Assembly: GCA_004026145.2 (NCBI GenBank)
Contig: CP034981.1
Location: 1,185,626 to 1,249,625 of the forward strand
Reading direction: 5' to 3'
Length of the DNA stretch: 64,000 nucleotides
Source: Takifugu bimaculatus
Taxonomy: Eukaryota; Chordata; Actinopteri; Tetraodontiformes; Tetraodontidae
Positions 12,901 through 24,763 of this stretch are shown piece after piece (the stretch's first letter is position 1; each line of letters opens with the position of its first letter). A program made the translations under genes and the position numbers. A model generated the notes under the pieces. The model was given only the letters and a program-made list of their open reading frames with translations. It did no database searches and was not told where the DNA came from.

Positions 12901-15900
12901 ACCAGAACCCCTGTGACCCTTCAAAACCTCTGTGACCCATCAGAACCCCTGTGACCCATCAGAACCTCTGTTTCCTCCAGGAGCGGCTGGTTCTGTCGGT
13001 TCTGCCCCGGTTTGTGGTGTTGGAGATGATCAACGACATGACCAACGTGGAGGACGAGCACCTCCAGCACCAGTTCCACAGAATCTACATCCACCGCTAC
13101 GAGAACGTGAGGTGAGGCCACGACCTTTGACCTTGACCTTGACCTTGACCCTGAGCTGGAGGTTAACGGGCCGCGTCCCTGTTTTATTCAGCATTCTGTT
13201 CGCAGATGTGAAGGGCTTCACCAACCTGTCCACCACGCTGTCGGCCCAGGAGCTGGTCCGGATGCTCAACGAGCTCTTCGCCCGCTTCGACCGCCTCGCC
13301 CACGTAAGCTGACCTTTGACCCCGGGAGCGAGCCCCGCCCCCCCCGGTTCCTGACGGTGCTCCGACTGTTTCAGGAGCACCACTGCCTCCGGATCAAGAT
13401 CCTGGGAGACTGCTACTACTGCGTGTCGGGTCTGCCGGAACCGCGGCAGGACCACGCCCACTGCTGCGTGGAGATGGGCCTCAGCATGCTGAAGACCATC
13501 AGGTACCGACCCGGTTCTGCTGGGGCCGAGAGGCTGCGCGGGGAAACGCTAACTGTGCTGCTGTGGCAGGTACGTGCGCTCTCGGACCAAACACGACATC
13601 GACATGCGCATCGGCATCCACTCGGGCTCGGTTCTGTGCGGCGTGTTGGGCCTGAGGAAGTGGCAGTTCGACGTCTGGTCCTGGGACGTGGACATCGCCA
13701 ACAAGCTGGAGTCTGGAGGGATCCCGGGGTGAGTGGGGGGGGTTCTGCTGGTCCTGCTGGTCCCGCTGGTCCTGGTGCTGGTTCTGCTGGCTCCTCACCC
13801 ACCCGCCCCCCTCTGCTCCTCCAGGAGGATCCACATCTCCAAGGCGGCGCTGGACTGCCTGAACGGCGACTACGAGGTGGAGGAGGGTCACGGGAAGGAC
13901 CGCAACGACTTCCTGCGGCGCCACAACATCGAGACGTTCCTGATCCGGCAGCCGGAGGAGAACCTGCTCACGCTGCCCGAGGACATCATGAAGGAGGCGG
14001 CCGGGTCGGCGGACCGCCGGGCCAGCGGCGCCACCTTCAACGAGGCGTCCTGGAGCCCAGAACTGCCCTTCGACAACATCGTGGGGAAGCAGAACGTAAG
14101 TCGCAGCGGAGCGGCGCCGCTCAGGTGTTTCCCTCTGTGGGCGTCTGCTCTTCCTCCCCGTCGGTACCGCGTTCATGTCCCCGGTCCGGGTCAAACCTCC
14201 TGGACGCCGGCGCTCTGATTGGAGGGCTGGGGGGGGGCGGAGCTACAGTTAGAGCTGCAGTTCCAGTCCCGTCCAGCGGGGGCGCACGAGTCCAGGCAGA
14301 AACAGGAAGTCTGATTTAAGGGTTTTTCCAGGCTGAGGTGCTGCGCAGGTGTGCGGGGGCGGGGGCGTGCGTCTGTGTCTCGTCTGTCACCTGTACCACC
14401 GGGACCGGCGGGTTCACTCTGTGCATGTGCTTCCCCTCTAGACTCTGGCCGCCCTAACGAGAAATTCCATAAATCTGCTTCCGAACCATCTCGCTCAAGC
14501 TTTGCATGTCCAGTCGGGTCCTGAGGAGATTAACGAGCGCATCGCGAGCGCCATCGCCTCGCGGAGCGGCGATAAGTTGAGGAGAGAACATATCGCGCCT
14601 CTCTCTCTGATGTTTAAAGACTCCGGCCTGGAAGAGAAGGTAGCTGGAGCTCACCTGTCCCCCCTCACCTGTCCTCAGAGGACAACGCTTCTCACGCTCC
14701 TGCTACTCATGAGTAAACTAAAGGTTTAGCTGTGCTAGTGCAGGCTAATGCTAAAGCCACGTACGGTGCGATACCCAGCCTGGCCAGCAGGGGCGCCAAC
14801 AGCCAGCAAAGCTTCAGCTAGCAGGCTAGCTAATTACAGCTGTGATTCTTTAGCTGTTAGCCTGTTAATGTTAGCACAGGGCTAGCAGGACAACATGGTC
14901 AGGAGCAGCACTTTAGGCCCGGGCTGACCTTTGACCCCCAGGCCTTTAGTTTACTCATGTTGGACCTGTCGTCCTTCTACAGCCGTGAGCATCCACGAAG
15001 GACAACCCAGCATCCTCAGGTGCTTCACACAGGAGCTACAGGAGGACAGACAGGCAGGGAGACAGACAGGCAGGGAGACAGACAGGCAGGCAGGGAGACA
15101 GGCGGGCAGGGAGACAGGCGGGGAGGCAGGGAGACAGACAGGCAGGGAGACAAACAGGCAGGGAGACAGACGGGCAGGGAGACAGACGGGGAGGGAGACA
15201 GACGGGGAGGCAGGGAGACAGACAGGCGGGCAGGGAGACAGACGGGCAGGCAGGGAGACAGGCAGGCAGGGAGACAGACGGGGAGGCAGGGAGACAGACA
15301 GGCAGGGAGACAAACAGGCAGGGAGACAGACAGGCAGGGAGACAGACGGGCAGGGAGACAGACAGGCAGGCAGGGAGACAGACAGGCAGGCAGGGAGACA
15401 GACAGGCAGGGAGACAGACGGGCAGGGAGACAGACAGGCGGGCAGGGAGACAGACGGGCAGGCAGGGAGACAGGCAGGCAGGGAGACAGACAGGCGGGCA
15501 GGGAGACAGACGGGCAGGCAGGGAGACAGGCAGGCAGGGAGACAGACAGACAGGCAGGGAGACAAACAGGCAGGCAGGGAGACAGACAGGCAGGGAGACA
15601 GACAGGCAGGGAGACAGACAGACGGGCAGGGAGACAGACAGACAGACGGGGAGACAGACAGACAGGTGGATCACTGATCTGTTTCTTGAACCTTTGATAC
15701 TTTTAAATTTGATTCTGAAGCCACGAAAAATCAGATCTGATCACTAATGACGGTTGTTTCCATGGAAACAGCAGAGTTTGAGGATATGTGAGCTTCTCCC
15801 AGGTGACTCTCAGGTGACTCCCAGGTGAATCACAGGTGAATCACAGGTGAAACAGGTGTTCTCTTTGGTGAATGCTCTGCTGCCACATCTTTTCCTGCTG

Positions 15901-18900
15901 CATCTGTAGAACCTTTGATCCACTTCCTGGTTCCTTCTTGTTTCTCTTTGATGTCTTCACTTGTTTGTTTCTTTGTTTGTTTTAGTCTTTCATCTTTGCT
16001 AATTTCCCAGCAGCCTTTGAGAGTTGGGAGGGGCGGGGCCATCACGGCGGGAGGATGATTAAATCTTTGATGTTTTGAAAAACCAAATGAAAACCTGTAA
16101 TTGTCTGTTGTTGGTGAGAGCTGCTTCAGATTTTAGCTTCTTTAGCGGTAGCGGTTAGCTGTCCTCAGCTAGCATGTGTCGTGTCCTCACGTCTCTTCCA
16201 GTACTCCCAAATGAGGGACGAGGTGTTCAAGTCCAACCTGGTGTGCGCCTTCATCGTGCTCGTCTTCATCACCACCATCCAGAGCCTCCTTCCCTCCACC
16301 AGGTAGGAGAACCTGTCTGCTGTAGCTCCGCCCACTGCCGCACCAGTCAGGAGCAGTGTGCTACCATTAGCTGTGGCGTTAGCTGTAGCGTTAGCTGTGG
16401 CGTTGGCTGTGTCTGAGCAGGACTGTCACCATGGCGATCCAGTTCTCGGTCCTCATCGTGCTGCACTCCTGCCTGGTCCTGGTCACGACGGCCGAGGACT
16501 ACAAGTGTCTCCCGCTGGCGCTGCGTCAGGCGTGCTGCTGGATCAACGAGACCTACGCCGCCAGGAACGTCATCGTCTTCGTCTCCATCCTCATCAACTT
16601 CCTGGGAGCCATGATCAATATCGTACGTTGGGATGTTGCTTCCTACTCTAAATGTTCCTCCAGAACCGTTCTGCATGCTTCCGTCCTTCATGTGAGACAC
16701 CTGCATCTTATTTTGAAACCTGTGGAGGACTTCCTGCTCCTGGTGAGGAGGTCTGTGGAGGACTTCCTGCTCCTGGTGAGGAGGTCTGTGGAGGACAGCT
16801 GCTCCTCTTCAGCCCAGTAGACTGTACTAATGTCCAGCCGGTGACCGTGTCCATGTCCACCGGGGACAGTCACTGGCTCCTGACATCTGTTCATCCAAAC
16901 GGATGCTAATGCTAATGCTAAGCAGTTTCCCAGTCAGACCAGTGGTGGTGTTAATGGTGACTGTGGCTCTCACACAGCTGTGGTGCGACGTTGACAAGTC
17001 CGGGAGTTTGAGGAACCAGACGTTCAACGAGTCGTCCTCCGTCCCAGACATCTGCTTCTACCCAGAGGTACTTCCTGTCCGAGTCCTGCAGCCACGTCCA
17101 TCTGCCCCACGTCCCTCCTCAGCATCTGCTCGGACCCAGCGGGGGGTCGTCCGACCCTGGAGCCGCCTGCTGGGGCTGCTCCAGGTGTCCAGTTAGCAAC
17201 GCCGAGCTAACCTGAATCCTGCGCTGATGCTCGGAGAGACGATGTCATTTAAGTTGGACTGTTTCCTTTTTGTAGTAGCCATTAGCATTAGCGCTGAACG
17301 TAGCTCCAGCATGTCGGAGCCTCCACGCTAAGGCGTTAGCCGACCCACAGAACCGTCGGGATCTTCTGTCCAGCTGTGTCGGGACGGGTGCGGGACGACG
17401 TGGCTGCAGATGTTAGCTAAGGCTAGGCTACTGGAGCTAGCACCGTGAGTGTTTGCTAACCCGGCCCTCGCGCTCTCCTCTGGCCCAGTACTTCGTGTTC
17501 ACAGGTGTTCTGGCCATGGTCACCTGTGCAGTGTTCCTGCGGCTGAACTCCATCCTGAAGCTGGCGGTGCTGCTGGTGATGATCGCCGTCTACTCGCTGC
17601 TGACGGAAGCCTTCTACGCCTCCCTGTTTGTCCGCTACGACACCGTCCACCACAACACAGAGTGAGACTTCGTTTCCCATCATTCCCTCCTAAAAACCCA
17701 GAAAGGGGGGTCGTGGGTTGGGGGGCGGAGATGCTCTCACCTGGCAGGTGTTGCCAGTGTTCCTCTGGTGACCTTTAACCTTCATGGATCACTTCCTCTT
17801 CATCAAAGCATCAAAGCTTCTGCTTTGTTCCCACAGGAACTTCCTGGGCACCAAAGAGACGTCGCTGCTGCTGATGGCCATGTTCCTCCTCGCCGTCTTC
17901 TACCACGGCCAGCAGGTGAGACCGGACCCGCCGGGCCTCCGCTTTGACCTTTGACCTGAGGATGTTGGACTTGGTTAGTGAAGGTTAACAGAGCGTCGCC
18001 CGTTCGCTCCATTAACCCGTCACCGCGGCAACGCTGCTGCTTCACTCCGAGTCGACCGTCTGTTGAAACGAGAGCCGGCTCTCAGAGACCGTGTCACCTG
18101 ATCACCGTCGGCACGACAACCTTTGTGTGTCCTCAGCTGGAGTACACGGCCCGGCTGGACTTCCTGTGGCGCGTCCAGGCCAAGGAGGAGATCAACGAGA
18201 TGAAGGAGCTGCGAGAACACAACGAGAACATGCTGAGGAACATCCTGCCCAGTCACGTGGCCCGACACTTCCTGGAGAAGGACCGGGACAACGAGGTGAC
18301 GTGCTGCTGTTGGGCTACGCTGGTCCTGCTGGTCCCGCTGGCCCCGCTGGTCCTGCTGGTCCCTCTGGTCCCGCTGGCCCCGCTGGTCCCGCTGGTCCCG
18401 CTGGTCCCGCTGGTCCCGCTGGTCCCTCTGGCCCCGCTGGTCCCGCTGGCCCCGCTGGTCCCGCTGGTCCCGCTGGTCCCTTTGGTCCTGCTGGTCCCGC
18501 TGGTCCTGCTGGTCCCGCTGGTCCTGCTGGTCCCTCTGGTCCCGCTGGCCCCGCTGGTCCCGCTGGACCTGCTGGTCCCTTTGGTCCTGCTGGTCCCGCT
18601 GGTCCTGCTGGTCCCGCTGGTCCCTCTGGCCCCGCTGGTCCCGCTGGTCCCGCTGGTCCCGCTGGTCCCTTTGGTCCCGCTGGTCCCGCTGGTCCTGCTG
18701 GTCCCGCTGGTCCTGCTGGTCCCTTTGGTCCTGCTGGTCCCGCTGGTCCTGCTGGTCCCGCTGGCCCTGCTGGTCCCTCTGGTCCTGCTGGTCCCTCTGG
18801 TCCCGCTGGCCCTGCTGGACCCGCTGGTCCCGCTGGTCCCTCTGGTCCCGCTGGTCCTCGTCCTTCATTATTTCCAGCAGGACCAGATTGTGGCCTTCTG

Positions 18901-20659
18901 ATGAATTATTCTGCAGCTCATCAAAGCTCCGTGAGGACCGTTTGTCTCCTGATCTCCGGCTGCATTATTAAACAGGCAGTAAACCGGAACCATTAGCGTC
19001 CCCAGTGTCCCTGCTGGGGCTGAGACAGGCGTAGCGACAGGCTTCCCGCCTGCTTCGACCCTTCCTGTCACCCGTCTCCCTGCCTGGTTCTTTGTTCCTC
19101 TCAGAGGAGAGCGACCACGGCGCCCCCTGGTGGCGGAGCTGCTCCCTGCTCCTGCAGCTTTAGCTCCTCCCTGAAGATCAGATCGTTTGAAGCTATTTTT
19201 AGCTTCGAGTCGACAGGGAGTGTAAAAACACCTGAGCTTAGGATGATGCAGACATGCTGTCAAACACCAGGAATCAAACACCTTCTTTCCTTCCTTCACA
19301 GGAATAAACAGAAATGTGATTTGGAAAATGCTTTGATCCTCCTTTGATCCCTGCAGGAGTTGTACTCGCAGTCTTACGACGCCGTGGGCGTCATGTTCGC
19401 ATCCATCCCCGGCTTCGCCGACTTCTACTCGCAGACGGAGATGAACAACCAGGGCGTGGAGTGTTTGCGGCTGCTCAACGAGATCATCGCCGACTTTGAT
19501 GAGGTGAGATCAAATACAGGAGATCAAAGCTGGTTACCCACAATGCACCGCGAGAGCCATCAGGACCGGCACCTGGATCCTGCTGTCACAGCCTGAGAGC
19601 GTCAGGAGGGCTGAAGCTCCGCCTCCTTCACACACGTTCTGACCTAAAGTCGGCTAGTTAGCTTGCTGCTAACGGGGAGCTGAAGTCCAGCCGTAGCTAG
19701 CACTGCTGAGCTGCGATCGACCACGTTAATATTTCACATGAATGAGCGACGCTAACGCTAATGCTAACGTCGGCGCTGTCGTCGCAGCTGCTCGGCGAGG
19801 ACCGTTTCCAGGACATCGAGAAGATCAAGACCATCGGCAGCACCTACATGGCCGTTTCTGGCCTGTCGCCTGAGAAACAGGTCTGACCTTCACAGGTGGG
19901 GGGGCGTCGCTGCTGCGCCGGTGATCTGATTGGTTCTCTGCTCCTCCCACAGCAGTGTGAAGACAAGTGGGGTCACCTGTGCGCCCTGGCCGACTTCGCC
20001 ATCGCGCTGAACGAGAGCATCCAGGAGATCAACAAACACTCCTTCAACAACTTTGAGCTGCGGATCGGTGAGATGCTGGACCTGATCTGTGCTCAGCGGA
20101 TCCCATGAGTCGATCCGCTGGTTCAGAAGGTCCCAGGAAGGTAATCCACCTCTCCCCGCAGGTATGGCCCACGGCTCGGTGGTGGCCGGCGTGATCGGCG
20201 CCAAGAAACCTCAGTACGACATCTGGGGGAAGACGGTGAACCTGGCCAGCCGCATGGACAGCACCGGCGTCAGCGGCAAGATCCAGGTCCCAGAGGAGAC
20301 CTTCCTGATCCTGAAGGAGCGCGGCTTCGCCTTTGAGTACCGCGGCGAAATCTACGTGAAGGGCATCAGCGAGCAGGAGGGCAAGATCCGGACGCACTTC
20401 CTGCTGGGCCGCGTGCAGCCCAACCCCCTGATCATGCAGCCCGCGCCGGGTGATCGGGCAGTACTCGCTGGCGGCCGTCGTGCTCGGACTCGTGCAGTCG
20501 CTGAACCGGCAGAAGCAGAAGCAGATCCTGAACGAGAACAACAACTCGGGCATCATGAAGGGCCACCACTACAACCGCAGGACGTTGTTAGCGCCCGGCG
20601 GCTCCGAGGTGGGGGGGGCCCATCACGCCGAGGCAGCGGACAAGACCGAGCTGAACTGA
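7251..20659 (+). CDS. adcy8: adenylyl cyclase type 8 (18 coding exons)
   Basis: Makes cAMP from ATP at the plasma membrane and is stimulated by Ca2+/calmodulin. Exons: 7251-8126, 11704-11853, 12981-13111, 13192-13303, 13375-13502, 13570-13728, 13825-14095, 14442-14639, 16202-16302, 16421-16622, 16978-17067, 17489-17661, 17837-17915, 18137-18295, 19357-19503, 19788-19880, 19953-20067, 20162-20659. All phases agree, giving about 1226 aa (human about 1250). The start MELSEVRC matches the family. The N-terminal calmodulin motif [13 protein letters not shown] and six membrane spans are in exons 1-2. The C1a domain (exons 4-6) has FADVKGFT and LGDCYYC with the metal-binding aspartates. Six more spans are in exons 9-13. 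C2a (exons 15-18) has [15 protein letters not shown] and NLASR. One extra C at 20440-20442 shifts the frame near residue 1155. Reading past it restores the family's C-terminus, ending at 20659. ADCY8 rather than ADCY1 or ADCY3 by its long N-terminus and C-terminal tail. Confidence 0.96.
8418..8580 (+). mobile_element. SINE/LINE-tail-like dispersed repeat
   Basis: Has CAATCAGTCCTTATTTATACAGC followed by CCCCTTTAACAGGGAGAAAC and CTGGAGCAGGACCAGGCTCA, words typical of a very common teleost retroposon tail. The same module occurs reversed at 1710-1758. Ends not defined. Confidence 0.5.
9603..9662. repeat. 6-bp repeat (GGACCA)n
   Basis: About ten hexamer copies inside adcy8 intron 1. Confidence 0.85.
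9777..10090. repeat. (CA)n/(CTCTCACA)n microsatellite
   Basis: About 310 bases of ACAC runs broken by TCTCTC words, in adcy8 intron 1. Confidence 0.92.
10375..10515. repeat. 35-bp tandem repeat, four copies
   Basis: Each copy begins GAGCCGGACCTCCTGTC and ends with a GGGGCGTCGT or GGGGCGACGT block. In adcy8 intron 1. Confidence 0.9.
11846..12160 (+). repeat. 45-bp minisatellite that copies the adcy8 exon 2 splice donor
   Basis: Seven units, each carrying the donor-like word GACAGGTGAGCCGG. The GT of the real donor is at 11854. Copies have GT at 11899, 11946, 11991, 12036, 12081 and 12126. Spacing is 45 except one of 47. The first unit overlaps the last bases of exon 2. Confidence 0.92.
12321..12440. 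repeat. (GT)n/(GTGA)n microsatellite
   Basis: Interrupted GT run in adcy8 intron 2. Confidence 0.9.
12540..12604. repeat. (CA)n microsatellite
   Basis: ACAC runs with CTCACA breaks, in adcy8 intron 2. Confidence 0.9.
12675..12970. repeat. 19-bp minisatellite abutting the exon 3 acceptor
   Basis: About 15 copies of CAGAACCCCTGTGACCCAT with variants. The last copy runs straight into the polypyrimidine tract TTTCCTCCAG of adcy8 exon 3 (12981). Confidence 0.92.
14640..16201 (+). other. adcy8 intron 8 contents
   Basis: A 1.56-kb intron. Apart from the 15043-15666 array it is AT- and TTAGC-rich unique-looking DNA without recognisable features. Confidence 0.5.
15043..15666. repeat. GGCAGGGAGACAGACA minisatellite
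   Basis: About 620 bases of GACAGACAGGCAGGGA words, purine-rich on the + strand, with units of 12, 16 and 20 bases mixed together. In adcy8 intron 8. Long frames on both strands are compositional. Confidence 0.92.
16726..16798. repeat. 33-bp tandem repeat, about 2.2 copies
   Basis: Copies of a unit containing GGAGGACTTCCTGCTCCTGG, in adcy8 intron 10. Confidence 0.85.
18317..18857. repeat. 9-bp minisatellite (CTGGTCCCG)n
   Basis: About 60 copies of CTGGTCCCG/CTGGTCCTG/CTGGCCCCG, starting about 20 bases after the adcy8 exon 14 donor. The + strand reads as GPAGPAGPS in one frame and LVPLVPL in another, imitating collagen. No splice or family evidence supports a gene. Confidence 0.92.
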
Positions 20660-21600
20660 GGCGGCGCCGCTGCTGGACTGGTTTCTATCGCCCTCTGCTG
20701 GTTCAGGACCAGCACCACCATCAGGCACCTTTTCTGTCATGTGGACCCCCCAAAAATATGTAATTAAAATTCGTGTTTTGGCCAAATTCTGCGAATGTAG
20801 AGCTGGTCTGGATTCAGAAGGGGGGGAGAACCCCCCCCCCACGTTGATCTCAAAGATGCTAAATTCAAGCATCAAGTTATGTATCATGTTACAACTGCAG
20901 CTAGAAGGAATCAGTGCCGTTAGCATCCGCGTAGCATCATTAGCATTAGCAACAAAGGTTCCTCTCTTAGGTAACAACCATCACCGTCCTCATGCTGGCT
21001 ATGCAGAGAAGTGCATTATGGGAAATCTTTTAGAGAATTGTTTGAACCCTTAACAATAATAAAAATTAGCACAAAATGGAAGCACAAACAGCCCCCCCAC
21101 ACACACACACCCATACACACACACACACCCACACACACACACACGAGCCAGGAGAAGCCTGTGGAGGCTCCGACGGCGGCTGTCAGTGTTAAACGTCTCC
21201 GTGGTTTCGTGCTGACGGTGTCACATTAGCAACGGTCTTAGCAAACATCCCTGAATAAATATTCTAAATGTTAAAACAAACTTTTGAAACGTGTTTTGAT
21301 GATAAACCTGAAGATTAGCAGTGACGCTCAGATAATGTTGCTCCTGTTAGCACAGCCCAAGTCAATCGGCTCCAAATGGACTTCTGACTCCTCCCACTCA
21401 GGGTTAACTCAGCCAATAGGATCGCGTCTGCCTCCCGCCATGAGCAGCAGGGGGAGGAGACTGTCGGGAGGGAGGGGCCAGGTGGGAAAGGACCGCGCTG
21501 CTCCGCGTGTTTGACCCATGACTGACCACGCCCTGAAGCCCCGCCCACCCCGACCCTTTCTTTTTTGTATTTCTTTTATATATGAAAACACAATAAACGG
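20660..21600 (+). other. adcy8: adcy8 3' UTR (inferred)
   Basis: Non-coding sequence after the adcy8 stop. It contains a CA-rich patch at 21092-21145. Candidate poly(A) signals are TGAATAAAT near 21253 and AATAAA at 21592-21597, the latter followed by T/GT-rich sequence. Which one is used is not known. Confidence 0.5.
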
Positions 21601-22089
21601 GGTCTGATTTTTTAAGTTTGGTTGCCTGTATTTTATAATCTGTTTTATTTCTACCGACAGATTTACGTTCAGCAGCGTTTGATGACGTCAATGATTGTTG
21701 ACGTGGCTCGAACGGCCAGCAGGTGGCGGAAGAGGCGCTGAGGCTCCGCGGAAGCTCGCCGCTCTTCTGTTGCCATGGCGACCCGATCTCCCTGACATCA
21801 AACGACAACAGCTTTGGTTGCTCCTCACATTCATTTAGTGGAGAAACCAAAGCTTGAAAGTGCAGAAGAAGATTATTGAGAAGCTTCTGTCTTCAAATTG
21901 AGCCACATTTATTCATTTGATTGTTCAACATCTATTTTAATTTGAGATGAGCAGGAAATGCACGTGATCTCAAAGAAAACATCAAACAACCCGATGCCAC
22001 AGTGGGAAGAAGAGCTGGCAGAGGAACAGGAGGAGAAAGGAGTTGCCATGGCAACTGTTGCCATGTTGGGGGAGGGGAGATTTAACAGC

Positions 22090-22125
<36 letters not shown>

Positions 22126-23130
22126 ATGTTTCTGCTTATGCTCGATCTCCAACCTCTGAGGAACCTTTAAAGAACCCGGTTCAGGTTCAGGAACCTACTC
22201 ACTCACACACACTCACTCACACACACATACACACACTCATTCACACGTACACACACACACACAGAAATGACCTTTTCTCAGGCTAAAGGTGGAGGGAGTT
22301 TATTTTCATGACATGATGTCACCAAACTAAAGCGAGTAGAGGGCGTGGCTTTTCCACACCTGCACAGGTGGATCAGAGGTGATGATGTCATCAGTGCAGG
22401 TTGACTCAGGTGACTCGAACATGGTGTCATCACGTTTAAATGTTGATGATGTCATAGTTCGGTGATAGAAATCACCGTAGACAGATGATTGACAGCTGGT
22501 CTGCCTGGGCGGGGGGGTCTGAATGGCCCCAGAAGAACGAGTGTCCTACATTCAGCCGCCGTGGTTACATAAAGTGGCTGCTGCCACACGGGACGGCATG
22601 CTGTCTGTTGCTAAGCAACAAGCCCTGGAGCGCTGTCTTGCTGGGCCGCGGCTGCACCTGAAAGAGCTCAGATGGGTCAACGAGGACAGAAGTAAAAGAG
22701 GAAGACAGGAAGTGGACAAAAGGCAGCCCTTAGGGGGACACCTGTGGTGCTCAGAGCAGCAGAACTCCCCCCCCCCCCGAACGGCTGGTGGGATGACTGA
22801 TGATGTCACAGCCCAAGATGGCTGCTGCTGCTCTCCAGACTGGTTTCACTGGGAGGGAGTGGTGACATGGTCCTGGGCTAACGGTGTTTCGGAGCTGGTC
22901 TGTAGCGGCTTCCTGTTGCCGTGTCAACAGGAACGTGAAACAACACCTCGGTGAACCGCGTTCCTGAGGTGAAGAGTCGCTCCGACACGGATTCAAGCTT
23001 CTGTCACCACGACGACCGGTCGCTACAGAACGACAGCGCTTGTTTGGCTCCTGTGTGACGTTGGTTAGCAGAGCTGGTGCAGCTAATTAGCTGGTGGAGT
23101 TGGTGCACCAGGACAGAGCTCACACGCAGT

Positions 23131-23175
<45 letters not shown>

Positions 23176-23311
23176 GTGTGTGTGTCCCATATGCTTGATC
23201 AATCAGCTGCTCTCCCACATGGAGGGTGGATGTGAGGGTTCTGTTGCTAGGCGACAGCCTGGGCTTCTGCAGCCAATCACAGTGAAGCAGGAAGTCACCC
23301 TGCACCAGTTC

Positions 23312-23371
<60 letters not shown>

Positions 23372-23730
23372 GATTAGCGACCAGATTCAGCTAAATATGA
23401 GTTGGATGTTTACAACTTGTAGAATTATCAAATATTGCTGCTTTAACCTGTTTATATTTCTTTCTTTTTGGAGTACTTTGCCAGTTTTGTCTGCTATTAT
23501 CAGTTAAAGAAGCAGCTTTAAGTCATTTTATATATTAAAGAGTAAAAAGACTCCTGATCTCCACATTTGCTCGACCTCCTTCGTTCTTACGTAATCAGTT
23601 AAATATTTGAAGCTGAAGATGGAGGTCAGAGTCTGAGGAACAGCAACGTCTCAACGTGTCCACCAATCACAGCGGTTGGATGTTTTAGGAAAAGAAGTCC
23701 AGAATCATCAGGTTCATCATTTTCTTATGG
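21601..23730. other. adcy8-basp1 intergenic region
   Basis: Tail-to-tail intergenic DNA. It holds CA/GT microsatellites at 22091-22125, 22198-22263, 23129-23182 and 23313-23371. No gene recognised. Confidence 0.5.
23129..23371. repeat. two (GT)n microsatellites
   Basis: GT runs at 23137-23182 and 23313-23371, separated by 130 bases of unique sequence. Confidence 0.92.
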
Positions 23731-24763
23731 TTTTATTATTGTTGCACCATTTCTACAAGTACAGATCATTAAAATGCATCAAATCTGGTTTCTGGGATGA
23801 ACGAGTGGGAGGAAGGACGAAGACATGAAGATATCGAGTCCATGGATGCAGACTGACAAGAGCTTTTTCATATTTTTCCACCAAAACGACGGGACGACAG
23901 CTCAACCAACCACACACATGCAGATTTTTTTAGCTTTTTCTTTTTTACGGAGTCGAGAGGAAGAAAAATGGAGCCGCGGCGTTTTTCTGCTGTGTGCTAC
24001 GAGTTAGGGAGGAGGACATGTCCTGTCCTCCAGCAGAAGACCAAGAGGACGTGTGGTGGAGGACACGTCCTGTCCTCCAGCAGAAGACCAAGAGGACGTG
24101 TGGTGGAGGACACGTCCTGTCCTCCAGCAGAAGACCAAGAGGACATGTGGTGGAGGACACGTCCTGTCCTCCAGCAGAAGACCAAGAGGAGGACGTGTGG
24201 TGGAGGACACGTCCCGTCCTCCAGCAGAAGACCAAGAGGAGACCTGCTTCTTCTGACACGCACGTAGACGAGCAGAGATGAAGCCGAAGTGATGGTGAGG
24301 AGCGCTGTTGCCATGGAAACCTGACAGGGAGACACTTGTTCACGTTTTCTAACTTCGGGGCCGATTGTTTAAAAGTTATTAAAAAGTTTCCAGTTAAGAA
24401 GAAACTCGTACAAAGATGCAGCAGCAGGTGGACCACACACCTCCGGACCACCTCCGTGGTCCAGGGGACCCGCCTGATCCTCCATAGCTCCTGATATCTT
24501 CACCATCACTTCTTCTGACACCAGGAGGATCATGGGAAATGACGTGATGGGTGATGGGTGTGGCGAGGAGACCACCAGAGTGGAGCTGAGATGTTGCAAC
24601 CTCTGACTGGACGACTGATGGGGACGATGGGATGGTGGACACAGACTGGTATCAAAGTTGAGTACTACAGCAGGAGGAGGTCAGGTGACGAGGTCGCCAC
24701 CTTCTGGGCGGCGACCTTGGTTTCATGGTGGGTTCAGACCCTTTTGGGAGAAGAAGCTGTCCA
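23731..24763 (-). other. basp1: basp1 3' UTR (inferred)
   Basis: About 1 kb of non-coding sequence below the basp1 stop, in transcript orientation. The complement shows an AATAAA signal at about 23731-23736. A 47-bp minisatellite lies inside (24013-24240). The extent is inferred only from the signal and the usual long 3' UTR of BASP1. Confidence 0.45.
24013..24240. repeat. 47-bp minisatellite, about five copies
   Basis: Each unit has GGACACGTCCTGTCCTCCAG and AGAAGACCAAGAGGAC. One copy has three extra bases. It lies in the probable basp1 3' UTR. Confidence 0.92.

Noticed and set aside
14931..15697. Frames of 200-250 codons rich in RQAGRQTG or CLPACLSV
   Set aside because: Artefact of the GGCAGGGAGACAGACA minisatellite inside adcy8 intron 8.
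18020..18996. Collagen-like GPAGPAGPS frame
   Set aside because: A 9-bp intronic minisatellite between adcy8 exons 14 and 15. The Gly-Pro-Ala pattern follows from CTGGTCCCG. No signal peptide, propeptide or collagen exon structure.
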